Positions 19,890 to 31,926 of a stretch of 64,000 nt of DNA are shown piece after piece. This DNA is from Erodium maritimum (lineage: Eukaryota; Streptophyta; Magnoliopsida; Geraniales; Geraniaceae), in assembly GCA_963921825.1 (NCBI GenBank), contig OY997591.1:58072531-58136530 (forward strand). Reading direction: 5' to 3'. The notes beneath the pieces were generated by a model. The model made no database searches. It was given only the letters and a program-made list of their open reading frames with translations, and was not told the DNA's origin. The position numbers were made by a program, and so were the translations under genes. How positions within the stretch are numbered: the first letter of the stretch is position 1; the number at the start of each line of letters is the position of its first letter.

Positions 19890-21323
19890 TCACCTCAGTT
19901 CAGTATTTATCTGATGAGGTGGATACGCCGCAGTACATGTTTGGATTTGTTATGCGATCTAGGCTTTTAGCTTGCGCAATGGCCCTTGTGTTGTCGCAAA
20001 ATGGATTCACCGGACTGGATGGGTTTTTAATTACACCCAGCCCTGCCATGAATTTCCAAATCCACATAGCCTCCTTAGCTGCCTCTGCAGCATCCATGTA
20101 CTTGGCCTCTGTCGTAGATTCGGCAATGGTATCTTGCTTTACGCTTTCCCAGCTAAAGCTCTGCCATTCAGCGTAAACACATATCCTGATTGACTTCTAA
20201 AGTCATCTGGATTTGTCTTGGAAAACTAGCGTCTACTCATCCTTCGACGACTAGTTCAGCATCATCTTTCCCCCAGGTTAGAATGATGTCTACTGGTACA
20301 ACATAAGGCTTACGAGACGTCTGGTCTCATACATGTCATGGCATATATGATCGATCCTGCCCCCAGGCGCATAGGATTCTCATCATCCTTTTCAGCTCAT
20401 CAGGTGTCTTAGGACACTAAGTCTTGCTGAGATGAATGCCATGACTAGTGGGTAAGAGTCCTTTCTTTGAATCGAGCATTAAGAACCTACTCAATGCCTT
20501 GTTCACATAGGTTCCCTGACTTAAATCCAAGACCCTCTTGGTGCGATCTCTACATATCTTAATCCTTAAGATATGAGAAGCATCGCCTAAGTCCTTTATT
20601 GAAAAACACTTCCTCAACCAAGCTTTAGTCTCGTGCAAGGTTGGGATGTCGTTTTCAATGAGAACCAGAAAGGTAATATTGCTCCCACTAGCCTTCTTAT
20701 AAACGCAAGATTCATCCTCGTTCTTGATTAAGCCAAATCCAATTACAGCTTCATCAAAACGAAGGATCCAACTCCGAGAAGTTCGTTTCAATCCATAAAT
20801 GGATTTCAACAACTTATAAATCTTTCCCTTATTCTTCGGATCGTCAAAACCTTTGGGCCGAGACATACAAACGTACTCAGTCAAATTTCCATTTAGGAAA
20901 GCGGTTTTGACATCCACTTGCCATATCTCGTAATTATGATACGCAGTTATGTCAAGAAGAATTTGGATCGATTTTGACCATAGCCACTAAGGAGAAGGTT
21001 TCCTCATAGTCAATCCATTGGATCTGCCTATAACCTTTCGCCACCAGTTGAGCTTTGTAGGTCAGAGGGTTGCCGTCCATGTCCATCTTCACCTTGAAGA
21101 TCCATTTGCATCCTATGGTCCTCACACCATTGATGGGATCAACCGGTTCCCAGACTCGGTTGTCCGACATGGATTGCATTTCCTCCCTCATGGCTCCCAG
21201 CCATAACTCGGAGTTGGGCCCATCCACGACTTCCTGAAAGGTGGCTGGATCATCGTGATCCACCATGACTTCATTGTCACCTCCGGATACCATATCTTGG
21301 AGGTGGAAGATTGATCCTTTCAA
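19890..21323 (-). pseudogene. Copia reverse transcriptase and RNase H (YVDD motif deleted)
   Basis: RT blocks: MREEMQSM, NRVWEPVD, GCKWIFKVK, YKAQLVAKGY, MDVKTAFLNGNL, SIYGLKRTSRSW, DLGDASHILRIKI. The catalytic block that should read LYVDDILLI is shortened to LVLIENDIPTL, so the YVDD residues are gone. RNase H at 19900-20097 keeps AAKEAMWIWKF and CDNTRAIAQAK. Stops and shifts at about 20940 and 20400 break the frame. This copy cannot supply reverse transcriptase. Confidence 0.88.
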
Positions 21324-21411
21324 ATCGCCTTGGACCTTTCGGAATTGTAACAGGAATTGGTTCTTACTCTACGACAATCTCTGGCTCCTTTCTACTGGGT
21401 TGCCAATTGGT

Positions 21412-22316
21412 TTAGACAGATCTGTACCATCCTGAATTTCTTCGAGATGCACAGTCCTCCCAATGACGTCTTTGGAAACAAAACTTCTTTTCCATAAAGA
21501 CCCCACCCCAAGCGACGAACACCATGTTCTCACTGGGATTGTAGAAATAGTATCCCCTTGTTGCTTTGGGATACCACACGAAGGTGCATATCTCAGATCT
21601 TGGTTCGAGCTTAGTCGAAACCAAATGTTTCACATAAGCCTCGTAACCACAAATCTTTAGGAAGGACAAAGCGGGCATCATCCCGTACCATTTTTTAAAA
21701 TGGTGTCCCTTCCACACCATTCGTCAAAGCCCGATTCACTATGAATGCGGTCGTCTCTAGAGCAAAACCCCTAAAAGAGATTGGGAGATCAGTCCAACTA
21801 ATCATGGAACAGACCATTGTCTAACAATGTCCGATTTCTCCGTTTGGCTACACCTTTCAACTATAGTGACCTAGGAGGAGTCCATTCCAAAAGGATCCCA
21901 TTCTCTTTTAGATGATCTAATAACTCTGTGGTCAAGTATTTTCCACCTCGATCCAATCGAAGTGCCTTAATACCTTTGTCGAGCTGGTTTTCTACTATAG
22001 TCTTAAACTCTTTGAATTTATCAAAAGCTTCAGACTTATGTCTCACCGAAGAGACATAACCATATTTACTGTAATCATCAGTAAATGTGATAAAGTAGTT
22101 AAAACCCCTCCTGGCAAGTGAACTTATTGGTCTACACACATTCGAGTGTATCAGCCCCAATAATTCACCCGCCCTTTCATCGCGATCGATAAAGGGCACT
22201 TTAGTCATTTTGCCCATCAAACAAACCTTGCACCTATCGATCGAATGGAATTCGAATGAACCTGAAAGCCCGCACGTCTGAAGTGCTGATAGGCGCTTCT
22301 TGTTTATACGACCCAA
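21412..22316 (-). pseudogene. Copia integrase
   Basis: Contains RCKVCLMGKMTKVPF, LIHSNVCRPIS (the first catalytic Asp, normally HSDVCGP, reads Asn), FTDDYSKYGYV and LRLDRGGKYL (second Asp retained), then is cut before the expected Glu block. A C-terminal piece (ICGYEAYVKHL, YPKATRGYYFYNP) follows in another frame. Inactive. Confidence 0.82.
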
Positions 22317-22342
22317 ATGACAGTACCATAACAGAGTTAGGT

Positions 22343-23277
22343 TTAAATCGTTGGATTTAGACCCTTGGTATTAACGGAATATATAGAACTTGAGGCATTG
22401 TTACCCATATCTAATATGTACAATCCTCCAACCATGTCAGTACTGGTATAAAACATATCATTGCATAGAACATTGAAAACTCCATTTCCAATATTAACAT
22501 TATATCCTTCCTTGTCAAACACGGATACAGATATAATATTCCTACTAAAAGTAGGTATGCAATATACATTATACAATACTAAGACAAGGCCTCTTGGCAA
22601 AGCAAGACTCATGGATCCTACAGCAGTTGCCACAACTCTGAGGTCCATTTCGTGCTTTCCAAATCTCTCCTACTTTCAGCCACCATATATTAGTGCATGT
22701 GTGAGATTCAGTCATGGTATCTAATACCCATGAATCTTTGGAAGTAGAGAGATGTAGCTCTATAGAGTTAATACCGAATGAAGGCACGATCCCACCGCCC
22801 TTCCTTAGATCATCCAGGTTTCCTGATGAAGGCGCAGTCCTACTGCCCTTCTTCAGATCATCCAGGCTATTTGATGAAGGCGCAGTCCCACTGCCCTTCT
22901 TCAGATCAGCCGTGAACTTCCTGTAATCCCGGTTCCAATGACCAGGCTGTTGGCAGTAGAAGCAGACATTCTCAGGTGTCTCATCTTTCCTGCCAAGTGC
23001 GCATGGGCCCCGCCCTTGCCACTTCCAATTCCCTTGTTGACCATCAGAATATCCTTGGATCCCAGATCCCTGAGATATTCTTCTCAGCAGCTGATGACAC
23101 TTCATGTAACTCTGATATGGTCTTAGAGACAGCCTTGTCAAGGACATATTCTTTGCGTTCAGACTTGAGGACTATCCTCAAAATTCTGTACCAGTCCAAA
23201 TAGTTTGTCCCATTTAGCTTGACCCTGTCAAGAATGGTTTTTAATGACAAACTATTAATGTTCGCTGAATTTGCCAT
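22343..23277 (-). pseudogene. Copia gag and protease remnant
   Basis: Starts MANSANINSLSLKTILDRVK at 23277 with LNGTNYLDWYRIL, typical of Copia gag. Most of the central gag is deleted. The zinc knuckle reads CFYCQQPGHWNRDY, with the last Cys replaced by Tyr. The protease site, usually WVLDTG, reads WVLDTM at about 22725. A pre-integrase block (YNVYCIPTFSRNIISVS) follows at 22343-22648. Confidence 0.82.
22778..22915. repeat. Three ~48-bp tandem repeats in Copia gag
   Basis: The unit encodes DDLKKGSRTAPSSGNL-like peptides in tandem just after the zinc knuckle. Confidence 0.8.
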
Positions 23278-24820
23278 TTGATCTACAACAGATAAAATTC
23301 AATCAGTAAACTGAATAAATTTTATGAAGATCAAGCTTAAACACCAACAATCAATTCTAAACCTTTAGAATCTGAAACCAAGATCCTTGATTCACTCGAT
23401 TAAGCTGAACTAATGCTCACCACTTAATCGAGCTATGTAGGTAGGACTCCATCCAATCACATCCAATGTGACTCTTGGCTAGGGTATGCACTTATGTACA
23501 CGGCTTACCCTATCTGTTACCCTAGCTCAACCTCAGGCTGAGAATCGTAGTCGGGTCCACCAATTTTCAACTATGGCTCGTCACTATGTAGGTGCTCCGC
23601 TAATGCGCACGACACCCACATATGACGTCCAAACCTACTACCCCGCTTCCCCATGGATGCTCCGCTAATGCGCACGACACCCATAGGACGGGGAGGTAGT
23701 AAGGTGTTGATGATTGGGAGGTATCAGACATGACCCGCTTTTACTTGTCCAGTTGTGTTCAAAACTTTGGCACATCCTAGATGCGATGAGCACATCAACT
23801 ACATTCCAAATGCAATGATGCCTCAAATTACATCCAATGTAATTCTTCCTTTGAACCCGTCAACTACATCCAATGCAATGACGGTTCTAAGGGTTCACAC
23901 ACAAGGATTAAAATTCCAATTTTATCTTTGCATGTGAGGTGATATGCTCGGTAAATAAAGTTAAGCATGCAATTCTAAAACACATAGAATTAATCATGCA
24001 TAAACTAAACCAAGCATAAAGCGATAAATGTGCACATAATAGCCCCCTAAACTAACTCCCACTAGCTTCTTGAGCTCCACCGACTCCAAGCCGATGCCAA
24101 CACCCGAAAAGCCACCAAATGACCTTTTCGCCCTTTCTTCGTCTTGAGTAAAATATTACAATTTAATACACGACTCGCAGGTCGGGAATAAATAAATATT
24201 ACAAACAAGTGGTTCGACGACCACACCTTGAAAGAATAATTACACGCTAACTCTAACGGCTCGCAGGCCGTGAAAAGCGATAAATAATTAAATCGAGCTC
24301 GGGGCTATTATGTACACCATGCCAACATCACATCACACATCGTGTTATCAAACAAGCATGTTATCAAACATCATGTGATTTTCCGGTTTTAATTAATTGC
24401 CAAGTTTCGAAATTTTTTGATGCTCGGTTTATCGAAACCGTTCAAAAATGAAACTTTTGAACATTTGATCTTCGAGTTCATCATGACGGTTCCAAACTCG
24501 TCATAACTAACAAAACGGTTTAGCCTTGGCATATCAACCATCCAATGGTCATGCTTGGCCTAGCTCCGTCCAACGGAGCCCCGTTCGGTCCCGGTTTCGG
24601 CTCCCCGAGAGTCCCGCTCCCGAGACCCGAAAAATCAAATTTTTTTCAAATTTTCCAGATTTGAAATAATTTTCAAAAAATTATTTTACATGTATTAAAT
24701 CCATAAACAATAATTTAAAACATGTTATCAAACAATTTAGCAAAACAACATGTCAAAAACGAAACTTTCAAGCAAAACCGAAACTTTGAACACCGTCTTG
24801 TGAATCCCGAAGGTAGCACG
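23278..24820 (-). other. Copia leader between 5' LTR and gag
   Basis: Untranslated leader of about 1.5 kb with no conserved ORF. A 26-bp direct repeat occurs at about 23595 and 23658 (TGCTCCGCTAATGCGCACGA), beside CTACTACCCCG and its inverse CGGGGAGGTAGTA, which could fold. Confidence 0.6.
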
Positions 24821-24832
24821 GCTCTGATACCA
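24821..24832 (-). promoter_or_regulatory. Copia primer binding site (initiator tRNA-Met)
   Basis: The minus strand reads TGGTATCAGAGC, complementary to the 3' end of plant tRNA-iMet, one base inside the 5' LTR. Confidence 0.93.
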
Positions 24833-24833
24833 C

Positions 24834-26521
24834 TGTTGGGTCTCGAGGTAGGGTTGGAGATGAACCAACTCGCAGCGGAAAATCAATGAAAACCAAGAGA
24901 CGATTAAAACCATGAAACAACTAACAAAGAATGGATTCACAAGAGAAAAATTCAGCACTAGTTCTTACCAAAACAAGAACACCGGTTAACGAATGATTGG
25001 CTTGAGTCTCCAAGACGCCTACGTATCCACATGGGAATCAAAGCCACGTAGTTCTTCTCTTTGAGGACTCAAGAACACAAAAATGGAGGAGGAAACTAGC
25101 CAAACCCGAAATGGCCATGGAAGAGGGAGAGAAAATGTGTTTCCTATTCTTGTCTTGTGTTTGTTATGTTGAAAAAAGATGACTTAAACATAACAAAACC
25201 CATACTTGTCCAACTAAAGGCATGGGACAAGTATGGTGTCAAGTAAGGTGTAAATAGGACAAAGTATGGCAAGACAAGATTGGGTTAGGTGGTGAATCAC
25301 CAACACCTTAATCCTTGTCTTGCTTACTTAGTACTAATTAATCAAGACTTGATTAATTAGTTCCATGGGCCTTGGTTGCATGGGCCTTTCATGGGCCTCT
25401 TGGAACATGGCCCGTGACCATTTCCAACGAGGTCCCATGATTCGCTCATCGCCTCCATGCCATCCATACCGGAAATGTCCAACATTATCCGACGCGATCA
25501 ATCCCAAGACTCCAAGCCTTGTCTCGATCCGTAAAGTCCTATTCACTTACGGGCACATGACCCAAAACCCAGTTTTGGTCATGTCCCGAGACAACTCCCT
25601 TTTGGCCATTCTCCATAAATGTGTCAATGAGTTTCATCCTCCGGTGTGACCCTTAGGTTTATGCATGTCAATAGATCAACATAAAATCCCATTTTACTTG
25701 ATCCTATTTAAGTGGCAACTAACGAGACTTTAGTATTGCCCGACATTACATAACGAATCGACCCTGTCGATTCTAACCTTTCCGTCGTCCCTGTCATTAT
25801 CCTTTTATCTCCGATATCCTGATTGAGATAAGGCATAGAGCCGTCATCCTTATTATTCTCAATCACCGTTCCTTGATATGTGAGATGACTGAAGATATGA
25901 TACCCAGTATCATGTGCATGGCCATGCTATTCTTCCAGTCACTCTCGATCAAGTGGCCGAGAACCGATATCTTTCCCATACCTTAGTATGAGGGATGAAT
26001 CCCTTAGCCGTCTTTCGTGTCACTCATGTAGCCCGTCCCCAAGCCAATCCTGGCCGTTATGGAAGCCCTGTTACGGACAACGTTAGGCTCAGGTCAAACT
26101 CAGTTGTTGACTACATAGCGATCACAAAGACTCCTTGGTCTAAGGATACATGACAAGCTACAACACTGAATATGTTCATGACTTAATCTATGGCACATAT
26201 TCAGGGCGGGTCGTCCAATATCATGTCCCACATGATATCTATGATCAGACTCCGGAATCTCATTCCAATGACTAACAGAACGTAAGCCATAAAGAGCCAT
26301 CTTTCATACTAGTCGCTTCTAGTGAAGCTTTGTTGACTAGGGACCCATCGAGTGTGATCTATCTCGATCTATGGTTCTATTCGCATGGTGGGCATAGATC
26401 AGAGCACACATCGATATATTACTCCAACACATAAGTAATATAAAGCCGCTTTAATTTTATTGCTAACGATGATATATACATTTGGACATTTAGGATTGAA
26501 CTACGGGCACTAAGACTAACA
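24834..26521 (-). repeat. Copia 5' LTR (1688 bp)
   Basis: Same length and, apart from one base, the same sequence as 18061-19748 by visual comparison. Confidence 0.95.
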
Positions 26522-26992
26522 CAGATTCCCAACTACAACAGCTCTAGGAGGCTCTGTAACGGTCTGAGGACGCACTACAGCAGCTTGTGGCTCATCGACC
26601 TCAGGGCCTTTGACCGGAACAGTCCCAGTCCTCTAAATCCCATCGAAAGAAGAGCTACCCTGAACAACACCATTCATTTTCGCCACACCATTCACAACTG
26701 ATCGTTTCTTCTCGCGTGTTGGTCGTCGAACACGAACCTTTGACTCACGCTTGATCAAAGATCCCTTATCTCTACCCAATTCATTTTTTATTGCACCACC
26801 GGAGATGGAACAGTACTCTCAGTATGAAACCAATAAAACAGAGCAGAAGGATTTGAACGAGAGCGTAGGAGCCCTCGTACTTGTCTTCTCCGAGAGACGA
26901 GGATAAGCTCGGAGACGGGCCGGAGACGAGGTCGGTGACGAAACCCCCAAAAATGACCAAACTCAACGTAGCCACAGAACAACTCACCTGAA

Positions 26993-27362
26993 CATACTAG
27001 GACTAAAGGATATCGAGGACTTGTGCACATTAATTCTTTGACCTGAAGCTACTTAATATTTCCTTAATACTCTTCCATGTCTGAGCTTCTGGAACCGATG
27101 CCTTTGAGAAGAAATTGCAGTCATCAGCAAAAAATAAATGGGTCACCGAAGGAGCTTGTCTCGCCACCTTGCAACCCCTGATATTACCATCTTGCTCTGC
27201 ATCCGCTATTAGACGGGATAGCCCTTCCGCACACATAATAAAAAGGTATGGGGACAAAAGGTCCCTTTTCCTTCATCCTCTCTTCGCATGTAATGGAGCT
27301 ACTCTTCCACCTTCGGCCGACACCCATAATTTTACAGTCCAAACACATTCCATAGTTATATT
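26993..27362 (-). pseudogene. LINE-B segment 2: RT core with FADD
   Basis: The minus strand reads ITMECVWTVKLWV, then LLSPYLFIMCAEGLSRLI and VTHLFFADDCNFFSKA, the RT palm including the FADD catalytic box, then VHKSSISFSP. It continues at 16743 across the RRM retroposon and, on the other side, at 46158 across the Athila-like element. The first 19 bp are the right copy of the target duplication. Confidence 0.85.
27358..27362. repeat. 5-bp target-site duplication ATATT, left copy
   Basis: ATATT here and at 46158-46162 flank the Athila-like element. Confidence 0.88.
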
Positions 27363-27437
27363 TGACGCCCTGAGAATTAACCCACTAAAGGGCGCGACAA
27401 GCGCACCGGTCGTCAAGTAGTAAATCGGTTCAAGTCC
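27363..27437 (-). repeat. Truncated 3' LTR of the Athila-like element
   Basis: Only the first ~75 bp from TGACGCCCTGAGAATTAACC match the right LTR (45120 onward). Beyond AAATCGGTTCAAGTC the two differ completely and no TGATGTGGACG end is found, so most of this LTR appears deleted. Confidence 0.75.
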
Positions 27438-28180
27438 GATTATAACGATACGGGACGAACCTCTGGGAGGGCCGGTGTGCCACATAGAACGGCTCCCAGA
27501 GAGGGCCGGATGGTGACACGGACATGACCTATGGAAGGGCCGGAACTCGACACGGACCGTGCTTCCTCACGCGCCGGAGCTAAGGGAGGAACGTGCTTCT
27601 GCTTGTACCGGAGATCTTCCTTAGGTGTCGAGGGATGGAGCTTGGTCTCGAATGGGTGGCGGCTTAAGCTATGGTGGAGAGATTAAGAGGAGGGGAGGTG
27701 AGATGAAGGTTGGGGCTTTGAGATGAAGATGAAGGTTGAAGGAGGTAGCTGAGTGAGGTGAGGGTTTGGATGAGTTGAGACGAAGGAGATAAGGTGAGGG
27801 AAAAAGGAGTGGTGGCCGAGTAATTTAGGAAAAGGTATCAGGTGTGGGACGGCCTACTGGCAAGGCACGACACGACACACAGAACGGGCCTCTAGGCGGC
27901 CCGTTTGGAAGACCGGTCCAATCAGCTCACCAGCCCTCTTTTTCACACGTTCCGAGCCTTTAATCAGCCCTTTTATCCTCCCTTGGCGGGCCTCAATGAG
28001 GCCCTCTTGGTCATCCGATCCTTTTCTCTGGGAGGCCCTTCTGGCTGCCCTTTCCATATGGCTCTGAGGATCGGAACAGTGTCTTCTACCCTTCTTTTTG
28101 CCTTCATACCCCAAATCCTGGCACCTACAGTGAAATACATCCTTAATCAGAACAAAAATTAAATATACAACCTCGGGTTG
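27438..28180 (-). other. Non-coding 3' region of the Athila-like element
   Basis: GC-rich stretch with GGGCCGG-type repeats. Near 28170-28200 is the complement of GGGAGGCAACCCGAG, a motif I recall as common downstream of pol in such Gypsy elements. No reliable ORF. Confidence 0.5.
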
Positions 28181-28254
28181 CCTCCCGAAAAGCGCCTTGT
28201 TTAATGTCGTTGGCTCGACCTAAAGGCGACCTAGGCCGCCTTTACACCTCAACT

Positions 28255-30073
28255 TCAGGCTCTTGTAGGAAAAAATATTTCCTGATTCCCAACCATACCA
28301 CCGTAGTAGTGCTTGATTCTATGCCCGTTCACTAAAAATGGGGCCCCTTTATCATCGGTGATCTCGACGGCTCCCTTAAAGAGAACCCTCATCACCCGAT
28401 AAGGCCCACTCCACTTTGAAACGAGCTTACCAACTATGAGCTTGAGTTTAGAAATATAAAGCAAAACCCAGTCTCCTTCTTTAAATTCTCTGGGGTTGAT
28501 GTTCTTGTCATGCCATGCCTTTGTTCTCTCCTTGTACAGCACAACATTGTGATGGGCTTGAGATCAGAATTCCTCCAATTCATTTATCTGTACTACTCTA
28601 TTTAAACTACAAGCTAGGGGATCAAAGTTAAGAAATTTAATTGCCCAAAAAGCTTTATGTTCTAATTCAACAGGTAAATGAAAGGATTTCCCATACACAA
28701 GTCTATAAGGTGAACAACCAATAGGGGTTTTAAATGCAGTTCTATAAGCCCAGAGACCATCATCAAGCTTGATAGACCAGGTTTTAAATGCAGTTCTGTA
28801 AGCCTAGATGCATTGACGGTCTTTCCCAAGGTACTCTTTAGTTCCCTATTGGTCACTTCTACTTGACCACTAGTTTCGGGATGATAAGGCGTGGCAAGTC
28901 GATGGTGGACTCCATAGCTAGCTAAGAGTTTCCAAAAATATTTGTTGCAAAAGTGTTTTCCACCATCACTAATTATTGCCCTAGGTACACCAAACTAGGA
29001 AAAAATATTTTTCTTTAAAAAGGTCAACACCGGTTTATGGTCATTAGTGGGCAAAACCACTAATTCTGCCCATTTGGTTACATAATCTACATATACAAGA
29101 ATGTATTCATTATTATTCGAGCATGGAAAATGTCCCATAAAATCAATTCCCCATAGGTCAAATAATTCTACCTCAAGGGAGATGTTCATTGGCATCTCCT
29201 GCCTCCTAGAGATATTACCTGTGCGCTGGCATCGATCACAACATTTGACATACACATAAGCATCATGAAAGAGTGTGGGCCAATAGAAACCTGACTGAAG
29301 CACCTTACGAGCTGTTCTGGTATGACCAAAATGCCCTCCTACTTCTCCTCCGTGACAGTGAAAGAGGATCTCTGGGATTGTAGAGTCGGGTACACACCTC
29401 CTTATCATTTGATCTGCACAAACCTTAAACAAGAGAGGATCATCCCATATATAATCTTTTGCATCATGTATACATTTATTTTTCTGGTGGGATGTTAGAT
29501 CCCCTGGTACTACCCCAGAAACCAAATAATTTGCAATATGTGCAAACCATGAGGCTTTTGGTCATCTACTTTATAGAGGTGTTCATCAGGGAACTCCTCA
29601 TTTATAGGCAATTTAGTATCTTCGTAAGGATTTTCAATCCTAGTCAGGTTATCAGCAACTACATTCACTACCCCTTTCTTATCCTTAATTTCCAGATCAA
29701 ATTCCTGCAACAAAAGAATCCATCGTAGTAATCAAGGCTTAGCATCCTTTTTACTTATCAAATATTTCAGGGCAGCATGATCAGTATATACTATTACTTT
29801 AGACAAGATTAAGTATGAGTGGAATCTTTCACATGCAAATACTACAGCAAGTAATTCTTTTTCAGTTGTAGCATAATTTACCTGAGCCTCATTAAGTACT
29901 CTACTAGCGTAGTAAATTGTATGGAATACCTTGTGTTTTCTCTGTCCTACGACAGCCCCAATAGCTAGATCACTAGCATCACACATGAGTTCGAAAGGTA
30001 GAGACCAATCGGGGCTTACCATAACAGGTGCATTTACCAACTTCTCTTTAAGAGTTTTAAAGCAGTTAGACAA
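28255..30073 (-). pseudogene. Athila-like RNase H and integrase
   Basis: RNase H: MCDASDLAIGAVVGQ, TEKELLAVVFACE, YTDHAALKYL. Integrase: HCHGGEVGGHFGHTRTA with CCDRCQRTG (HHCC zinc finger), DLWGIDFMGHFP (first Asp), about 28980 ISDGGKHF (second Asp) and GQVEVTNREL (Glu). A C-terminal segment at 28255-28542 reads KAWHDKNI, then FKEGDWVLLY and KLVSKWSGPYRV. All three catalytic acidic residues look present, but the frame is broken at about 29510, 28990 and 28560. Confidence 0.85.
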
Positions 30074-30132
30074 GCATCGTCAAATACAAAAGGAACATCC
30101 TTAACAAGCAAATTACTTAATGGTTTAGACAG

Positions 30133-30560
30133 TTATGAAAATCCTTTTATGAATCTACGATAAAAACCTGCATGTCCTAAAAAGCTCGTAACTCTTTTCA
30201 CTGAATCAGGTGGAGATAATTTCTCAATTACATCCACCTTAGTTGTGTCTACCTTAATCCCTTTTGAGGAAATTTTATGTCCTAAGACTATTCCCTGTGT
30301 AACCATGAAATGACATTTTCCCAATTAAGCACCAAATTTGATTCCTCCCACCTTGTTAATACAACATCCAAATTACTTAAGCAGTCATCAAATGAGGAAC
30401 CAAACAAAGAAAAGTCATCCATGAACACTTCTTGATAGGTGCCTACCATGTCATGAAATATTGCAAGCATGCATCTTTGAAAAGTAGCGGGAGCATTACA
30501 TAAACCAAATAACATTCTCCTATATGCAAATGTACCATAAGGACAAGTAAAAGTAGTTTC
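30133..30560 (-). pseudogene. Athila-like RT, distal half
   Basis: TTFTCPYGTFAYRRMLFGLC, NAPATFQRCM, then the catalytic EVFMDDFSLFG and, in a shifted frame, GIVLGHKIS, GFYRRFIKGFS. The frame joins at its start to 39282 across the Del/Tekay-like insertion. Confidence 0.85.
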
Positions 30561-31562
30561 TGTAAGAACCACCCCCGGTCGATCCTGGTCGAACCGGAGG
30601 TTTTCGGCGAAAGTTGACTTTTACCGGAAAAGTCAACCGATGACTCCGGGAGTCATTCGGAACCTTTCTGGGGCCCACAAAGCTTAGTCGTCGTTACGGT
30701 TAGCTTAGTTGGGCCGTTTTCTTTCCGTTGATTGTAATATTGGGAAAAGTCAACCCAGACCTTTTATCGGTCAAACGCGATCCAATTAGAGACTAAGCGT
30801 AAGTAATTAAGTGAGCTGGACTTATTTGGGCTAGGAATGGTCCCCACTTGGAAATGTGTCCCTTTTTGCTTGGAGGGGAAGAAAAGGGGGTGAAAAGGAC
30901 CCATATGCCCTTAAATGGTTGGTCTTGAGAAGTGGGAGAATTCCCCTTTAGGGTATATGATTCATTGTGGGTGTAATTTCAGCCATTATTATATTGGTGG
31001 CCGAAATTGGGAGAGAGAGGAAGAAGAAAATTGGTTTTGGAGACTTGAAGAAGAAGAAAGGAGGAAAATTGGTAGCTTTACCCCATTTGTTACCCAAAAT
31101 CTCTCAAAATCTCTTGATTCTTCATCTAATCTTCATCCTCAAGGTAAATGTCTCTTCCTTTTTCGTTTTGGGTGTTGTTAGTTCATGGGTTTTGAAGAAA
31201 ATGATGAGCAATAGGTTGGGTTTTGGAGTTTGGTGTTTGGATGATGAAGTTTTGGAGGAAATTGATGTTAGATAATTGATTTTGTTGAGTTTTGTGGAGT
31301 TTTGATGAATACCCATGGTGGGTTTTGAAGTAGAGACGTTTATGGACTGTTTCTTGAGCTTTGGATAGTCATCAATGGAGGTTTTTGGGTTATTTTCGTG
31401 AAAATCCTGGCTGGAGGAAGAAGAAGGCGGAATAGTGCTGAACTGTCACGGATCCGTGACGGGAGACGTCACGACTCTTTGAGGGAGACCGTCACGGCGC
31501 AGCCCACAGATCCGTGTCCAAATCCGTGGGAGACCTGAATTGGGCATTTGGGGCCCATTTGG
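30561..31562 (+). repeat. 5' LTR of the Del/Tekay-like element, truncated
   Basis: About 1.0 kb aligned to 36711-37733. It breaks off after GGGGCCCATTTGG, missing the ~1.55 kb found at 37734-39281, and no primer binding site follows. Differences from the other LTR are frequent and mostly transitions. Confidence 0.85.
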
Positions 31563-31926
31563 CACGCCTGAACCGGGTTGTAGCGACGCGGTGTCAACAT
31601 GAATGTTATGTTAGAAAGAGGATGTGTTAAGAACTTGAGACTAAGTCTTTTTTGTACATTGTGGAATTGCTTTGTGGTTTAAACTGTGGTCTGTGTGACT
31701 TATGTGTGAAATTGTTGTTGAGTGTGAAACTGTATGTAACCTCGTTGTTTGAATGTATGATCTATGTGATGCACTAGTGTGCGGACTTCTCTGTTGTGTG
31801 CAATTGTGTGACTATACTACTGAGTATATTATTACTATGAGTGCTAGTGTGGTCGACTGTGTATGACATTAGTTATTTTAAGCGCGCCGTTCTTTAAGAG
31901 TGAGAAAATAAACATGTGCGCTATCC
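31563..31926 (+). other. Leader of the Del/Tekay-like element
   Basis: Untranslated region before gag, GT-rich, without a recognisable tRNA primer site. Confidence 0.5.

Larger units (their letters stand above)
18061..26521 (-). mobile_element. Copia LTR retrotransposon, near-identical LTRs but dead coding region
   Basis: Complete minus-strand element of 8461 bp with TG...CA ends, CAGAT duplications, equal 1688-bp LTRs, a primer binding site for initiator tRNA-Met and a polypurine tract. Minus-strand gene order is gag, protease, integrase, RT, RNase H, which defines Copia. Nearly every enzymatic motif is damaged although the LTRs differ at only one site that I found. It landed in the RRM retroposon. 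Confidence 0.95.
16744..26992 (-). mobile_element. RRM-encoding LINE-type retroposon (about 1.8 kb net), interrupted by Copia
   Basis: Bounded by a perfect 19-bp target duplication, with a T-run at 16744-16751 (the poly(A), minus orientation). The net sequence is 16744-18060 plus 26522-26992. It encodes an RRM protein but no EN or RT, so it must have been mobilised in trans by LINE proteins. It sits inside the RT domain of LINE-B. Confidence 0.85.
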
